A stretch of 64,000 nucleotides of DNA from Kosakonia arachidis. Its GTDB lineage: Bacteria > Pseudomonadota > Gammaproteobacteria > Enterobacterales > Enterobacteriaceae. A program made the translations under genes and the position numbers. Location of the stretch: NCBI RefSeq assembly GCF_900116535.1, contig NZ_FPAU01000003.1, forward strand, positions 124,001-188,000. The letters are read 5' to 3'. The notes under the pieces were generated by a model. That model saw nothing but the letters and a program-made list of their open reading frames with translations. It did no database searches and was not told where the DNA came from. This document shows positions 8,949 through 15,514 of the stretch, piece by piece. Positions within the stretch are counted from its first letter, which is position 1; each line of letters begins with the position of its first letter.

Positions 8949-9887
8949 ATGTCCGGAACTGATCTGTTGCTGGCACCATTGCTTTGCTGCTTTGCTGCTT
9001 TGCTGCTTTGCTGCTTTGCTGCTTTGGGGCAGCCATATGATCGCTACTGCACTGCAGCGCGGATTTGGCACTCGGCTGCGTAACGGGATGGTGCGCCACC
9101 TCACCAACCGCTTCACCGCACTACTCTCGGTACCGGTATTCTGCAAAGCAGCACCGCGGTAAGCATGATGGCCACATCGTTTACCACCGCTGGAACGCTC
9201 AGCCTGGCACCCGCGCTCGCGGTGATGCCAGGCGCTAACATTGGCTCCACGCTCGTCGTGCAGTTGATGAGTTTTAACACTGAAATCGTTATTCCGTTGC
9301 TTTTATTGATCGGATTTGTGGTCTTTAAGCTGCGCGATCATTCCAACTTTGAGAGTGTGGGCTGTGCGCTCATTGGGCTTGGGCTGATGCTGCTCGCCCT
9401 GCATCTGCTTGGCGGGACGTTGGCCGACATTGAGGTTACACCGGTTTTCCATGCTGTAATGCAGGGGCTGCAGGGAGATACCCTTATTGCTCAACTGGTA
9501 GCAGTGATCCTGACACTGTTTTGCCACTCCAGCGTAGCGATTGTTTTATTGATAGCTTCCCTCGCCACCACCGGCGCCATGATGCCTGCGACGGCAATCG
9601 TGTTGGTGTTTGATGCAAACATAGGCGGTGCGCTACCGCCGGTTCTGAACGCGGGTTCAGGCGTGGCTCGTCGGTTGCCGATTGGCAACCTCATCATTCG
9701 CCTGTCTGGATCTGCTCTGGCATTACTGCTGCTGCCGCTACTAACTGATTATGTACAAAAATTAGGGCTAAGCATGCCGCAACTGGTGGTCTGGTTCCCT
9801 ACAGCGTTTAGTGCCGTGCTCGCGCTGCTGTTTAAAAACAATAACCGCCATGGTGCGTATGGCCTTCTTTTCAATCAAAAAATTTAA
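8949..9887 (+). pseudogene. Na+/phosphate cotransporter family protein, broken by two frameshifts
   Basis: The last 240 codons (from 9165) are a clear NptA/YjbB-type Na/Pi transporter core (GANIGSTLVVQ and FDANIGGALP repeats). The N-terminus is in pieces. An ATG at 8949 runs into an 8-base tandem repeat and leaves frame. The expected continuation (GSHMIATALQRGFG) is in the +1 frame from about 9021 to 9130. A second one-base shift near 9130 restores the original frame (GTGILQSSTA into the long ORF). Net length would be about 312 codons with no PhoU domain. It lies between mgtA and a SLOG gene on the same strand. As written, the first frame meets a stop near 9080, so no intact transporter is made. 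Confidence 0.85.
8981..9026. repeat. octanucleotide tandem repeat GCTTTGCT x5.75
   Basis: Five exact copies of GCTTTGCT (8981-9020) plus six bases of a sixth, inside the 5' coding region of the Na/Pi transporter gene. A unit of 8 is not a multiple of 3, so each gain or loss changes the reading frame. From the ATG at 8949 to the downstream native frame there are 88 bases (one over a multiple of 3); six or three copies would restore that frame. Confidence 0.9.
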
Positions 9888-9898
9888 GGGAAACAATA

Positions 9899-10240
9899 GT
9901 GAGAGTTTTAATCTGCTCCGGTCGATTTTATGCCGACATCCATACCCTCACTCGTATACTGGATTTATATACCCGTACGCAGACAATAGATGTGCTTATC
10001 CATGGAGGTCACCATGCATTGGGCCGTGCCATTGAAACCTGGGCACGAGACAAAGACATTCACATTATCCGCTATCCGGCAAACTGGGCACTGCATGGTA
10101 AATATGCGGAAACCCGGCGTAACCTGTTTATGCTTGAAGACAGCCGTCCTGACGTGTTGCTGGCCTTTCCTGGCGGAGAGGACACAGCGGAGTGCATAAA
10201 AATGGCACAAAATATTGGAATCCGGGTAATCGAAGTTTAA
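9899..10240 (+). CDS. SLOG-superfamily DUF2493 protein
   Basis: A 113-residue protein with a GTG start and AAGGGA ribosome site, 11 bases after the Na/Pi transporter frame, so in the same transcript. The pattern fits the DUF2493/YspA group of the SLOG Rossmann-like fold: CSGR near the N-terminus, HGGHHALGRAIETWA, then YPANW, RNLFML and FPGGEDTAE. SLOG domains bind nucleotides or nucleotide-derived ligands; members of this group are frequent on plasmids and phages. No specific function is known. The usual HGGA(R/D)G motif is altered to HGGHHAL. Confidence 0.75.
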   Translation: MRVLICSGRFYADIHTLTRILDLYTRTQTIDVLIHGGHHALGRAIETWARDKDIHIIRYPANWALHGKYAETRRNLFMLEDSRPDVLLAFPGGEDTAECIKMAQNIGIRVIEV

Positions 10241-10263
10241 CGTCAGGTCATATATGGGAGATT

Positions 10264-10311
10264 CCTGATTAATTGTTATCATTTATCACTATTAGTCAGG
10301 ATAAATTTTTT
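10264..10311 (+). terminator. probable terminator after the SLOG gene
   Basis: CCTGATTAAT (10264-10273) pairs with ATTAGTCAGG (10291-10300) with one mismatch, followed by ATAAATTTTTT. It is 23 bases past the stop. Confidence 0.55.
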
Positions 10312-10325
10312 CTGCCTCAGAACTT

Positions 10326-10553
10326 GGCAAACCAAAACAGAATGCGTTTATCGAATGTTTTAACTGGAGGTGCCGTACAGAAATTCTGGATTGTTACCTG
10401 TTCAAGACGCTGAATGGAGGACAAGAAATTACAGAAGGCTGGCTGACTGAATATAACAGCGAACGGCTCCGTTAATTCCTGAATAACCTGACGCCAGATA
10501 AATGCAGGTTGATGGCTGAAAAACCAGCAATCTTAAAGAGTGTATGGGGCTAA
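10326..10553 (+). pseudogene. IS3-family transposase (orfB) C-terminal remnant
   Basis: Translating from 10326 gives the C-terminal part of an IS3-type DDE integrase: NAFIECFN, then RTEILDCYLFKTL, LTEYNSERLR, a TAA stop in frame, and then FLNNLTPDKCRLMAEKPAI to the natural end. The conserved catalytic Glu region is recognisable but the catalytic Asp residues and the left end of the element are gone. No terminal inverted repeats or target duplication can be paired. It is a scar of past transposition between the mgtA group and the fluoride operon. Confidence 0.8.
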
Positions 10554-10706
10554 AGTGATCTACTTACAGGTTCGCTTATATTTTAGCTCCATCTAAATTA
10601 AATGAAGATCTATTAATGAATAATGCCTTAGACTCGCGACCAATCGGCATGGGTTATCTGGGCTCTCAGGATACGTTTTGTAGTGCATCAAAAAATCATG
10701 ACACAG

Positions 10707-10749
10707 GAATAACCGATTTCCACATTCCCTCATACAAAATCGGTTATTC
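10707..10749. repeat. perfect 13-bp inverted repeat
   Basis: GAATAACCGATTT (10707-10719) and AAATCGGTTATTC (10737-10749) are exact complements around a 17-base loop. It abuts a second hairpin at 10749-10790, just beyond the 3' end of crcB. Confidence 0.7.
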
Positions 10750-10790
10750 AGTGCAGTCCTGGCCAAATCTTTAATTTGAGGACTGCACTG
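10749..10790 (-). terminator. hairpin at the 3' end of the fluoride operon
   Basis: CAGTGCAGTCC (10749-10759) and GGACTGCACTG (10780-10790) are exact complements, six bases beyond the crcB stop on the minus strand. There is no U tract, so termination or 3'-end protection cannot be told apart. Confidence 0.5.
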
Positions 10791-10796
10791 TAAGTT

Positions 10797-11171
10797 TCAT
10801 CTAAGTAATGTTATCAGGTAAAAACCCGCCGCGGTCATGAGCAGCGACCCTACCACGTGCACCAGTACGGAAGTGAGGGCCCACAAGTAATTCCCCACCT
10901 GTAATAATGTGAAGACTTCTACAGAGAATGTTGAAAAGGTTGTCATCCCGCCACACAGGCCGGTAACGATCAGCAGTTTCCAGGCAGGATCCAACTGAGG
11001 ATTGCGCATAAAATAGGCCATTGCGGCACCAATGATAAAAGCACCAAGCAGATTAACCACCAGTGTTCCGGGCGGAAGTGATGGAAAGACACTGTTGAGC
11101 TTAAGCCCAAGAAACCAGCGGATGACACACCCCACGGCCCCGCCAATAATAACTGCTGCTAACTGACTCAA
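10797..11171 (-). CDS. crcB: CrcB/FluC fluoride exporter
   Basis: A 124-residue membrane protein with four hydrophobic segments. The FluC signatures are present: IGGAVGCVIRW at the N-terminus, GTLVVNLLGAFIIG, and GGMTTFSTFS, which carries the phenylalanines and polar track of the fluoride path. The protein works as an antiparallel dimer channel that lets F- leave the cell. The TTG at 11171 is preferred because GGGGAG lies seven bases upstream; longer frames start in non-conserved sequence. It is the last gene of the minus-strand operon controlled by a fluoride riboswitch, 95 bases after the enolase gene. Confidence 0.93.
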   Translation of the reverse strand: MSQLAAVIIGGAVGCVIRWFLGLKLNSVFPSLPPGTLVVNLLGAFIIGAAMAYFMRNPQLDPAWKLLIVTGLCGGMTTFSTFSVEVFTLLQVGNYLWALTSVLVHVVGSLLMTAAGFYLITLLR

Positions 11172-11266
11172 TGCGACACTCCCCACCTCAGGTGAATATA
11201 AATTCGAACCAGGATGTATGCCGGACCTGGCCGGCATACACACTCAAAATGCCGTTATGATTTTTT

Positions 11267-12556
11267 TCAACCACGGCGAACAAATGCCTTAATACCTGCA
11301 TAACGGGCTTCACAGCCCAACTCCTGCTCAATGCGCATAAGCTGATTGTATTTTTCGATGCGTTCGCCGCGGCAGGGTGCACCGGTTTTCAGATGTCCAG
11401 CCCGTAGCGCCACTGTCATATCGGCGATAAACGTGTCCATGGTTTCACCGCTGCGGTGCGAAATAAAAGCCCCCCATCCGTTTTCATGACACAGTGAAAC
11501 CGCGTCGAACGTCTCGCTCAACGTGCCAATCTGATTGAGTTTGATGAGGGCCGCGCTGGCAAGGTGTTCTTCTATTCCCCGGCGGATATACTTCACATTC
11601 GTCACAAACAGGTCGTCACCGACCAGTTCGGCGCGGCCACTAAGTTTATTATGCAGGTATTTCCAGCCGTCCCAGTCATCCTCGGCGAGCCCATCCTCAA
11701 GCAGAATAATGGGGAACTGGTTCATTAGTTCACCATAATAATCCGTCATTTCTTCAGAGCTCAGGGCGCTGCTTTCGGTGCGAAGATGATATTTCCCGTC
11801 GCTGTAAAATTCACTGGATGCCGGGTCCATACAGATACTGATATCTTCCCCCGGCCGGTAACCCGCTTTCTCAATTGCCTGAACAATGAATTCCAGAGGC
11901 TCCCGGTTTGAGGAGACGGTCGGAGCAAATCCCCCTTCATCACCAACAGCTGCGGAGAGGTGTCGGGACAGAAGGAGCTGGCGCAGGGCCTGATAGACTT
12001 CGCTGCCCTGACGGACAGCCTCTGCCAGCGTTGACGCACCGTGCGGTGCTATCATGAATTCCTGAAAATCGGCACCCTGACCACGGGCATGAACGCCACC
12101 GTTAATAATATTCATGCACGGAACCGGCAGAAGACTGGCATTGAGTCCGCCGAGATAGCGGTAAAGCGGCTGACGAGTGACCTGAGCAGCCAGTCTGGCT
12201 ACCGCCAGCGAAACACCCAGAATGGCATTGGCACCGAGCCGGCTTTTGTTCTCCGTGCCATCCAGTTCCCGCATCAGATTATCCAGTCGCCGCTGATCGC
12301 GAATATCTGTTCCCCGGATGGTGTCGCAGATTTCTGTCTCCACGGCCTTAATGGCATCAAGGACGCCTTTCCCGCCGAAGCGCCCTGTATCGCCATCACG
12401 GCGCTCAGTTGCCTCTCTTGAACCAGTACTGGCCCCTGAAGGTACCGACGCGCGCGCCATCTGCCCATCAGAAGTAAAAGCGTCCACCTCAACAGTGGGA
12501 TTACCGCGGGAGTCAAGAATTTCGCGAGCGGTGACTTTTTCGAGTAGAAAATTCAT
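11267..12556 (-). CDS. eno: enolase paralogue of the fluoride operon
   Basis: A 429-residue enolase (2-phosphoglycerate to phosphoenolpyruvate), close in length to housekeeping Eno. Family motifs are intact: SRGNPTVEVD, the SGASTG loop, MNIINGG, the Mg2+ ligands in ICMDPA, LLEDGLAEDDWDGW and GDDLFVTN, catalytic Lys in LIKLNQIGTL, and SHRSGET. It is not in the pyrG-eno context and diverges at many surface positions (for instance GETMDT rather than GETED), so it is a second copy. Fluoride with Mg2+ and phosphate inhibits enolase strongly; extra or less sensitive enolase under a fluoride riboswitch is a known theme. Whether this copy is fluoride-resistant is not visible. Confidence 0.93.
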   Translation of the reverse strand: MNFLLEKVTAREILDSRGNPTVEVDAFTSDGQMARASVPSGASTGSREATERRDGDTGRFGGKGVLDAIKAVETEICDTIRGTDIRDQRRLDNLMRELDGTENKSRLGANAILGVSLAVARLAAQVTRQPLYRYLGGLNASLLPVPCMNIINGGVHARGQGADFQEFMIAPHGASTLAEAVRQGSEVYQALRQLLLSRHLSAAVGDEGGFAPTVSSNREPLEFIVQAIEKAGYRPGEDISICMDPASSEFYSDGKYHLRTESSALSSEEMTDYYGELMNQFPIILLEDGLAEDDWDGWKYLHNKLSGRAELVGDDLFVTNVKYIRRGIEEHLASAALIKLNQIGTLSETFDAVSLCHENGWGAFISHRSGETMDTFIADMTVALRAGHLKTGAPCRGERIEKYNQLMRIEQELGCEARYAGIKAFVRRG

Positions 12557-12572
12557 ACAGTTCTCCTGTAGT

Positions 12573-12998
12573 TCAGTCGTGAATGTGTTTAATCAGAACG
12601 TCTACATTCAGGTGGTTGATGTATTCTGCCGAACGGGATGTCAGTACTCCCAAAAAGCGGTTACGGTGACCTGCTATAACAAGGTCAACGCCCAGGTCGG
12701 CAATGCACTTATCCACATCCTCAAAGCGCCGCATAGTGACCAGCTCCCTTACGTCAACGTGCTCAGCCACAGAAGACGTCAGCTCACTGAGCAGCGCCTT
12801 TGCCTGAACAACATCTTTTGATACGGCATCATCCATCAGGCTGTCCGATACGTAATTCATCTCCCGATAGTCATTGCAGATATGAGCAAGTGTGATCTTC
12901 ATTTGCAGCAGGTGGGATAGCGTTGTCGCCAGTGCGAGGAGGGGCACGCCGTCTTCTTTCCCCTGAACAAGAACAAGTGCATGTGTGTAGATTTTCAT
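12573..12998 (-). CDS. UspA-type universal stress protein
   Basis: A 141-residue UspA-like protein starting with ATG at 12998, which overlaps the upstream stop as ATGA and has a GGAG ribosome site. The alpha/beta fold pattern is clear: a first strand THALVLVQG, ITLAHICNDY, and DLVIAGHRNRFLGVLTSRSAEYI near the C-terminus, which resembles E. coli UspA (GHHQDFW region) rather than the ATP-binding G-2x-G-9x-G type. Universal stress proteins are recurrent members of fluoride-riboswitch regulons. The role in fluoride tolerance is not known. Confidence 0.85.
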   Translation of the reverse strand: MKIYTHALVLVQGKEDGVPLLALATTLSHLLQMKITLAHICNDYREMNYVSDSLMDDAVSKDVVQAKALLSELTSSVAEHVDVRELVTMRRFEDVDKCIADLGVDLVIAGHRNRFLGVLTSRSAEYINHLNVDVLIKHIHD

Positions 12999-13624
12999 GT
13001 CTGTCTCCGGTTTTGACTGAGGAAGTGCTCCAGCCAGGACAGAAGCTGTTCTGCTGACTGTCCGGTGATATCGGTTTTGGCGGTCAGGAGCACACATGCA
13101 AACGCCCTGTGTTTTATTCCCGACAGGGCAAAGAGCTCACTGGTTGTACGGATATCGTCTTCCGTCGTGGTGGGTGAGCGCAGAATAACTGTGTTGCTGA
13201 GTAGCACGCCAGGAAGCAAGATGGGGGGTATCGTGCGGCGCATTTCTGCATCCATCAGTAGCCAGAGTACTGTCGCGCTGTTGCCTGCCGGTTTAATCCT
13301 GGCTTCCGGCGGCAGTTGCGTGACCAGACCGCCCAGCCGGTGATGGTCGATAATCCCGACGATATTACTTTGAAGAAGGTCAGCAGGCCCCTGTACCGGC
13401 TCGGTAAAATCGGCCAGCCATACTTGTTCAGCTTTCAGTGGAATATCGAGCAGGGGTGGCAGGGGGAGCCCGGCAGCTTCAAAAATATAGCGTGTCTCAG
13501 GGGTCGCTTCACCGGCCCTCCAGTCACGGGAGGGACGGCCACATCGGTTGAGCCAGCCCGCCGTCACGGCTGCGGTACAGACAGCATTGCTGTCAGGGTT
13601 AAGATGGACAAAAACATTAATCAA
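12995..13624 (-). CDS. DHH family II pyrophosphatase-like protein, truncated and lacking metal ligands
   Basis: About 209 residues from a TTG at 13624 (GGGGA eight bases upstream). It is the N-terminal DHH domain of a manganese-dependent family II inorganic pyrophosphatase: INVFVHLNPDSNAV, VWLADFTEP, IIDHHRLGGLV and LRSPTTT. Two ligands of the second metal site are replaced: the Asp of the usual NPDTD motif is Asn (PDSNA) and the Asp of SD(T/S) is Asn (LLSNTV). The DHHA2 substrate-binding domain, about 100 residues, is absent; the frame ends soon after AKTDITGQSAEQLL. It is the first gene behind the fluoride riboswitch and overlaps usp. It is likely inactive as a pyrophosphatase, or repurposed. 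Confidence 0.8.
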   Translation of the reverse strand: MINVFVHLNPDSNAVCTAAVTAGWLNRCGRPSRDWRAGEATPETRYIFEAAGLPLPPLLDIPLKAEQVWLADFTEPVQGPADLLQSNIVGIIDHHRLGGLVTQLPPEARIKPAGNSATVLWLLMDAEMRRTIPPILLPGVLLSNTVILRSPTTTEDDIRTTSELFALSGIKHRAFACVLLTAKTDITGQSAEQLLSWLEHFLSQNRRQT

Positions 13625-13651
13625 AGGCGTATCCCCGTTAAGGGAAGTACA

Positions 13652-13679
13652 CAGGCCGGAAGGATTTATCGACGGCCTG
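13652..13679 (-). promoter_or_regulatory. hairpin and minicistron between riboswitch and first gene
   Basis: CAGGCCG and CGGCCTG (13652-13658/13673-13679) form a perfect stem. On the minus strand a strong AGGAGG is followed after one base by ATG TCA GGC CGT CGA TAA, a five-codon frame; the true product begins later at a TTG. The hairpin overlaps this minicistron. Confidence 0.5.
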
Positions 13680-13707
13680 ACATACCTCCTGAAAATCAAG
13701 AGTCATA

Positions 13708-13766
13708 TCAGGCGTCATCAGCCCCGAACGGGGCGGTTGGGAAAGGTGGAACGCCATCACCTTGCA
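13708..13766 (-). ncRNA. fluoride riboswitch (crcB motif)
   Basis: On the minus strand the aptamer reads AAGGTGATGGCGTTCC, ACCTTTCCC, AACCGCCCC, GTTC, GGGGCTGATGACGCCT. These are the conserved blocks of the crcB motif: GGTGATGG, the AACCGCC junction, the GGGG/CCCC stem and CTGATGACNCC. Directly after it CCTGA can pair with TCAGG, part of the AGGAGG ribosome site, so control is probably translational. It lies at the predicted transcription start of a usp-enolase-crcB operon, the expected target set for fluoride sensing. Confidence 0.93.
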
Positions 13767-13769
13767 AGC

Positions 13770-13798
13770 AGTATAAGTCACAAAAAAAAACCTGTCAG
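13770..13798 (-). promoter_or_regulatory. sigma-70 promoter of the fluoride operon
   Basis: CTGACA (13793-13798) and TATACT (13770-13775) on the minus strand with a 17-base spacer containing nine T. The expected start point falls just before the riboswitch aptamer. Confidence 0.8.
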
Positions 13799-13946
13799 CC
13801 GACATTTTGACTTATTACTTTCGGTTAATATTTACTCACAACAGAAGCAAACAAGGTCCTCAGTTCATTGGATGACGAATAATTCTGCTGAGGTTTTTTA
13901 GCGTTAAGGCTGGCGCCATTTTTCAGACGCCAGAAAATTCTGCGAT

Positions 13947-15455
13947 TCAGAACGACTGCATGGCACTGATTTTACCCTGTTGCCAGTTGCTTTCTGACTG
14001 ACGTAACGCGTTGCTTATGTCGGTCAGACGATCGGATGGCAGCGTTTTAGGCAGCAAATCCAGCCCAACAGTTGAGAGTATTTGTCCATAGGTATTGCGC
14101 AGTTCCGCGTAGGCAAGATCCTGGCGAAGATTGGCGTTCAACGCGTTGAGTTCCCCCTGAATCAGTTGCAACTCGCCGATACTGTTTGCCTTGTAGCGGT
14201 TTCTCAACTGCCCGGCAATCTGACCATCGAGATCGCTCAACTCCTCGCTGGTTTTGTACTGGCGCTGCGCTTCATTGAAATTCGCACGGGCGACATACAG
14301 TTGCGCCATAATTGCCAGAGACATGGCCTGGCGCTGCACTTCTGATACGCTCTCATTGGCTTTTGCTGTTTTATAAGCTGCTGGCCCGGACAGCAGATTA
14401 AACAGGTTCCAGGTGACCTTGACACCCACATCAGCCCAACTCTGATTCACCATAAAGGAGTTGCTGTCGTAATGTCCCCCGGCACTGACCTCCAGCCCTG
14501 GCAACATGCGCAGCAACGTTTTACGGGTTTCGGCTGTATGGATGCGCACCTGATAGTCCTGCTCCCTCAGTTCCGGGCGACTTAACAGCGCGGTCTGTTC
14601 CAGGGTGGCGAAATCGACATTCAGTTGCGGCACGGACATGTCATCTTTTTCCGGCAAGGACAACGTATAGGCGGTATCCAGTGGCAGGTTCATTAAGGTT
14701 GCCAGCTCGGTTTTTGCCAGCGATAACGCCCGACGTTGCTCCTCCAGTTGACGCACGGCATCAATCAAGGTGCGGCGATAACTCAGTACTTCGACAGGAT
14801 CGCCCACCTGCTGTGCGCTCATATGCTCACTGGCTTCACGCGCCTGGTTAACCCGGTCGATCAGGCTGTCGATACGGCCCAGCAGGCGTTCCGCCGCTAC
14901 GGCCCGCCAGTAGGCAGAACGTACATCCTGAATAATGGTATGTACAACCTTGCGTTTACGTTCATCGGCGATCCAACGTTGATCTGCGCGTTGCTTGGCG
15001 CTGACATAGCTGACGCCAAAGTCTAATACGTTCCAGACCATAGTCAGATCGGCAACGTCACGGTTCTGATCCAGCGAGGTGGATGGCTCCAGCGATTGTC
15101 GCCCGGTTTCAATGCTTCGGCTGCTGGATGCACTGATATTGCTGCGGCCAACGTAGCCTGCCGACATGGCAATTTGCGGCAGCATGTCATAGCGTGCAAG
15201 CTCCAGTTGTTGTTGTGATAATGCCTGCTCCATCACTTTAAGACGGGCTTCCAGGTTGTATTTAAGTGCCCTCGCCATAGCATCATAGAGCGTTATCGGT
15301 GCTGTCACCGGCTCTTGCTTGCTGAACATGGCGATCTTGTCCTGCTGAATACGCTGCTCACCTTCCGCTTTGGAAAACGGCTGGCTGTTGACGGCGCAGC
15401 CGCTCATGGCCACCACGATGAGACTCAGACTGAAAAGTTTCCGACCCTTTAACAC
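13947..15455 (-). CDS. TolC-family outer membrane channel lipoprotein
   Basis: A 502-residue outer membrane efflux protein from the GTG at 15455, which has AGGGG seven bases upstream. The N-terminus is a lipoprotein signal ending in the lipobox VAMSGC, so Cys20 is probably acylated. Two long helical repeats typical of the OEP family follow, each with amphipathic helices (ALKYNLEARLKVMEQALSQ in the first). It would form the trimeric channel across periplasm and outer membrane. It starts 60 bases after the giant exoprotein gene and ends the locus, so it is the likely exit duct for that protein with the three HlyD-type proteins. A longer start at 15491 is possible but has a poor ribosome site. 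Confidence 0.88.
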   Translation of the reverse strand: MLKGRKLFSLSLIVVAMSGCAVNSQPFSKAEGEQRIQQDKIAMFSKQEPVTAPITLYDAMARALKYNLEARLKVMEQALSQQQLELARYDMLPQIAMSAGYVGRSNISASSSRSIETGRQSLEPSTSLDQNRDVADLTMVWNVLDFGVSYVSAKQRADQRWIADERKRKVVHTIIQDVRSAYWRAVAAERLLGRIDSLIDRVNQAREASEHMSAQQVGDPVEVLSYRRTLIDAVRQLEEQRRALSLAKTELATLMNLPLDTAYTLSLPEKDDMSVPQLNVDFATLEQTALLSRPELREQDYQVRIHTAETRKTLLRMLPGLEVSAGGHYDSNSFMVNQSWADVGVKVTWNLFNLLSGPAAYKTAKANESVSEVQRQAMSLAIMAQLYVARANFNEAQRQYKTSEELSDLDGQIAGQLRNRYKANSIGELQLIQGELNALNANLRQDLAYAELRNTYGQILSTVGLDLLPKTLPSDRLTDISNALRQSESNWQQGKISAMQSF

Positions 15456-15514
15456 GATTCTACCCCTGCTGACTCTTGTTGTTATTGTCATCCACGCCTG
15501 ACCCAGAGGCGCGT

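Noticed and set aside
10326..10553. Active IS3 element
   Set aside because: Only the last about 75 codons of the transposase remain, with an in-frame stop and no terminal repeats.
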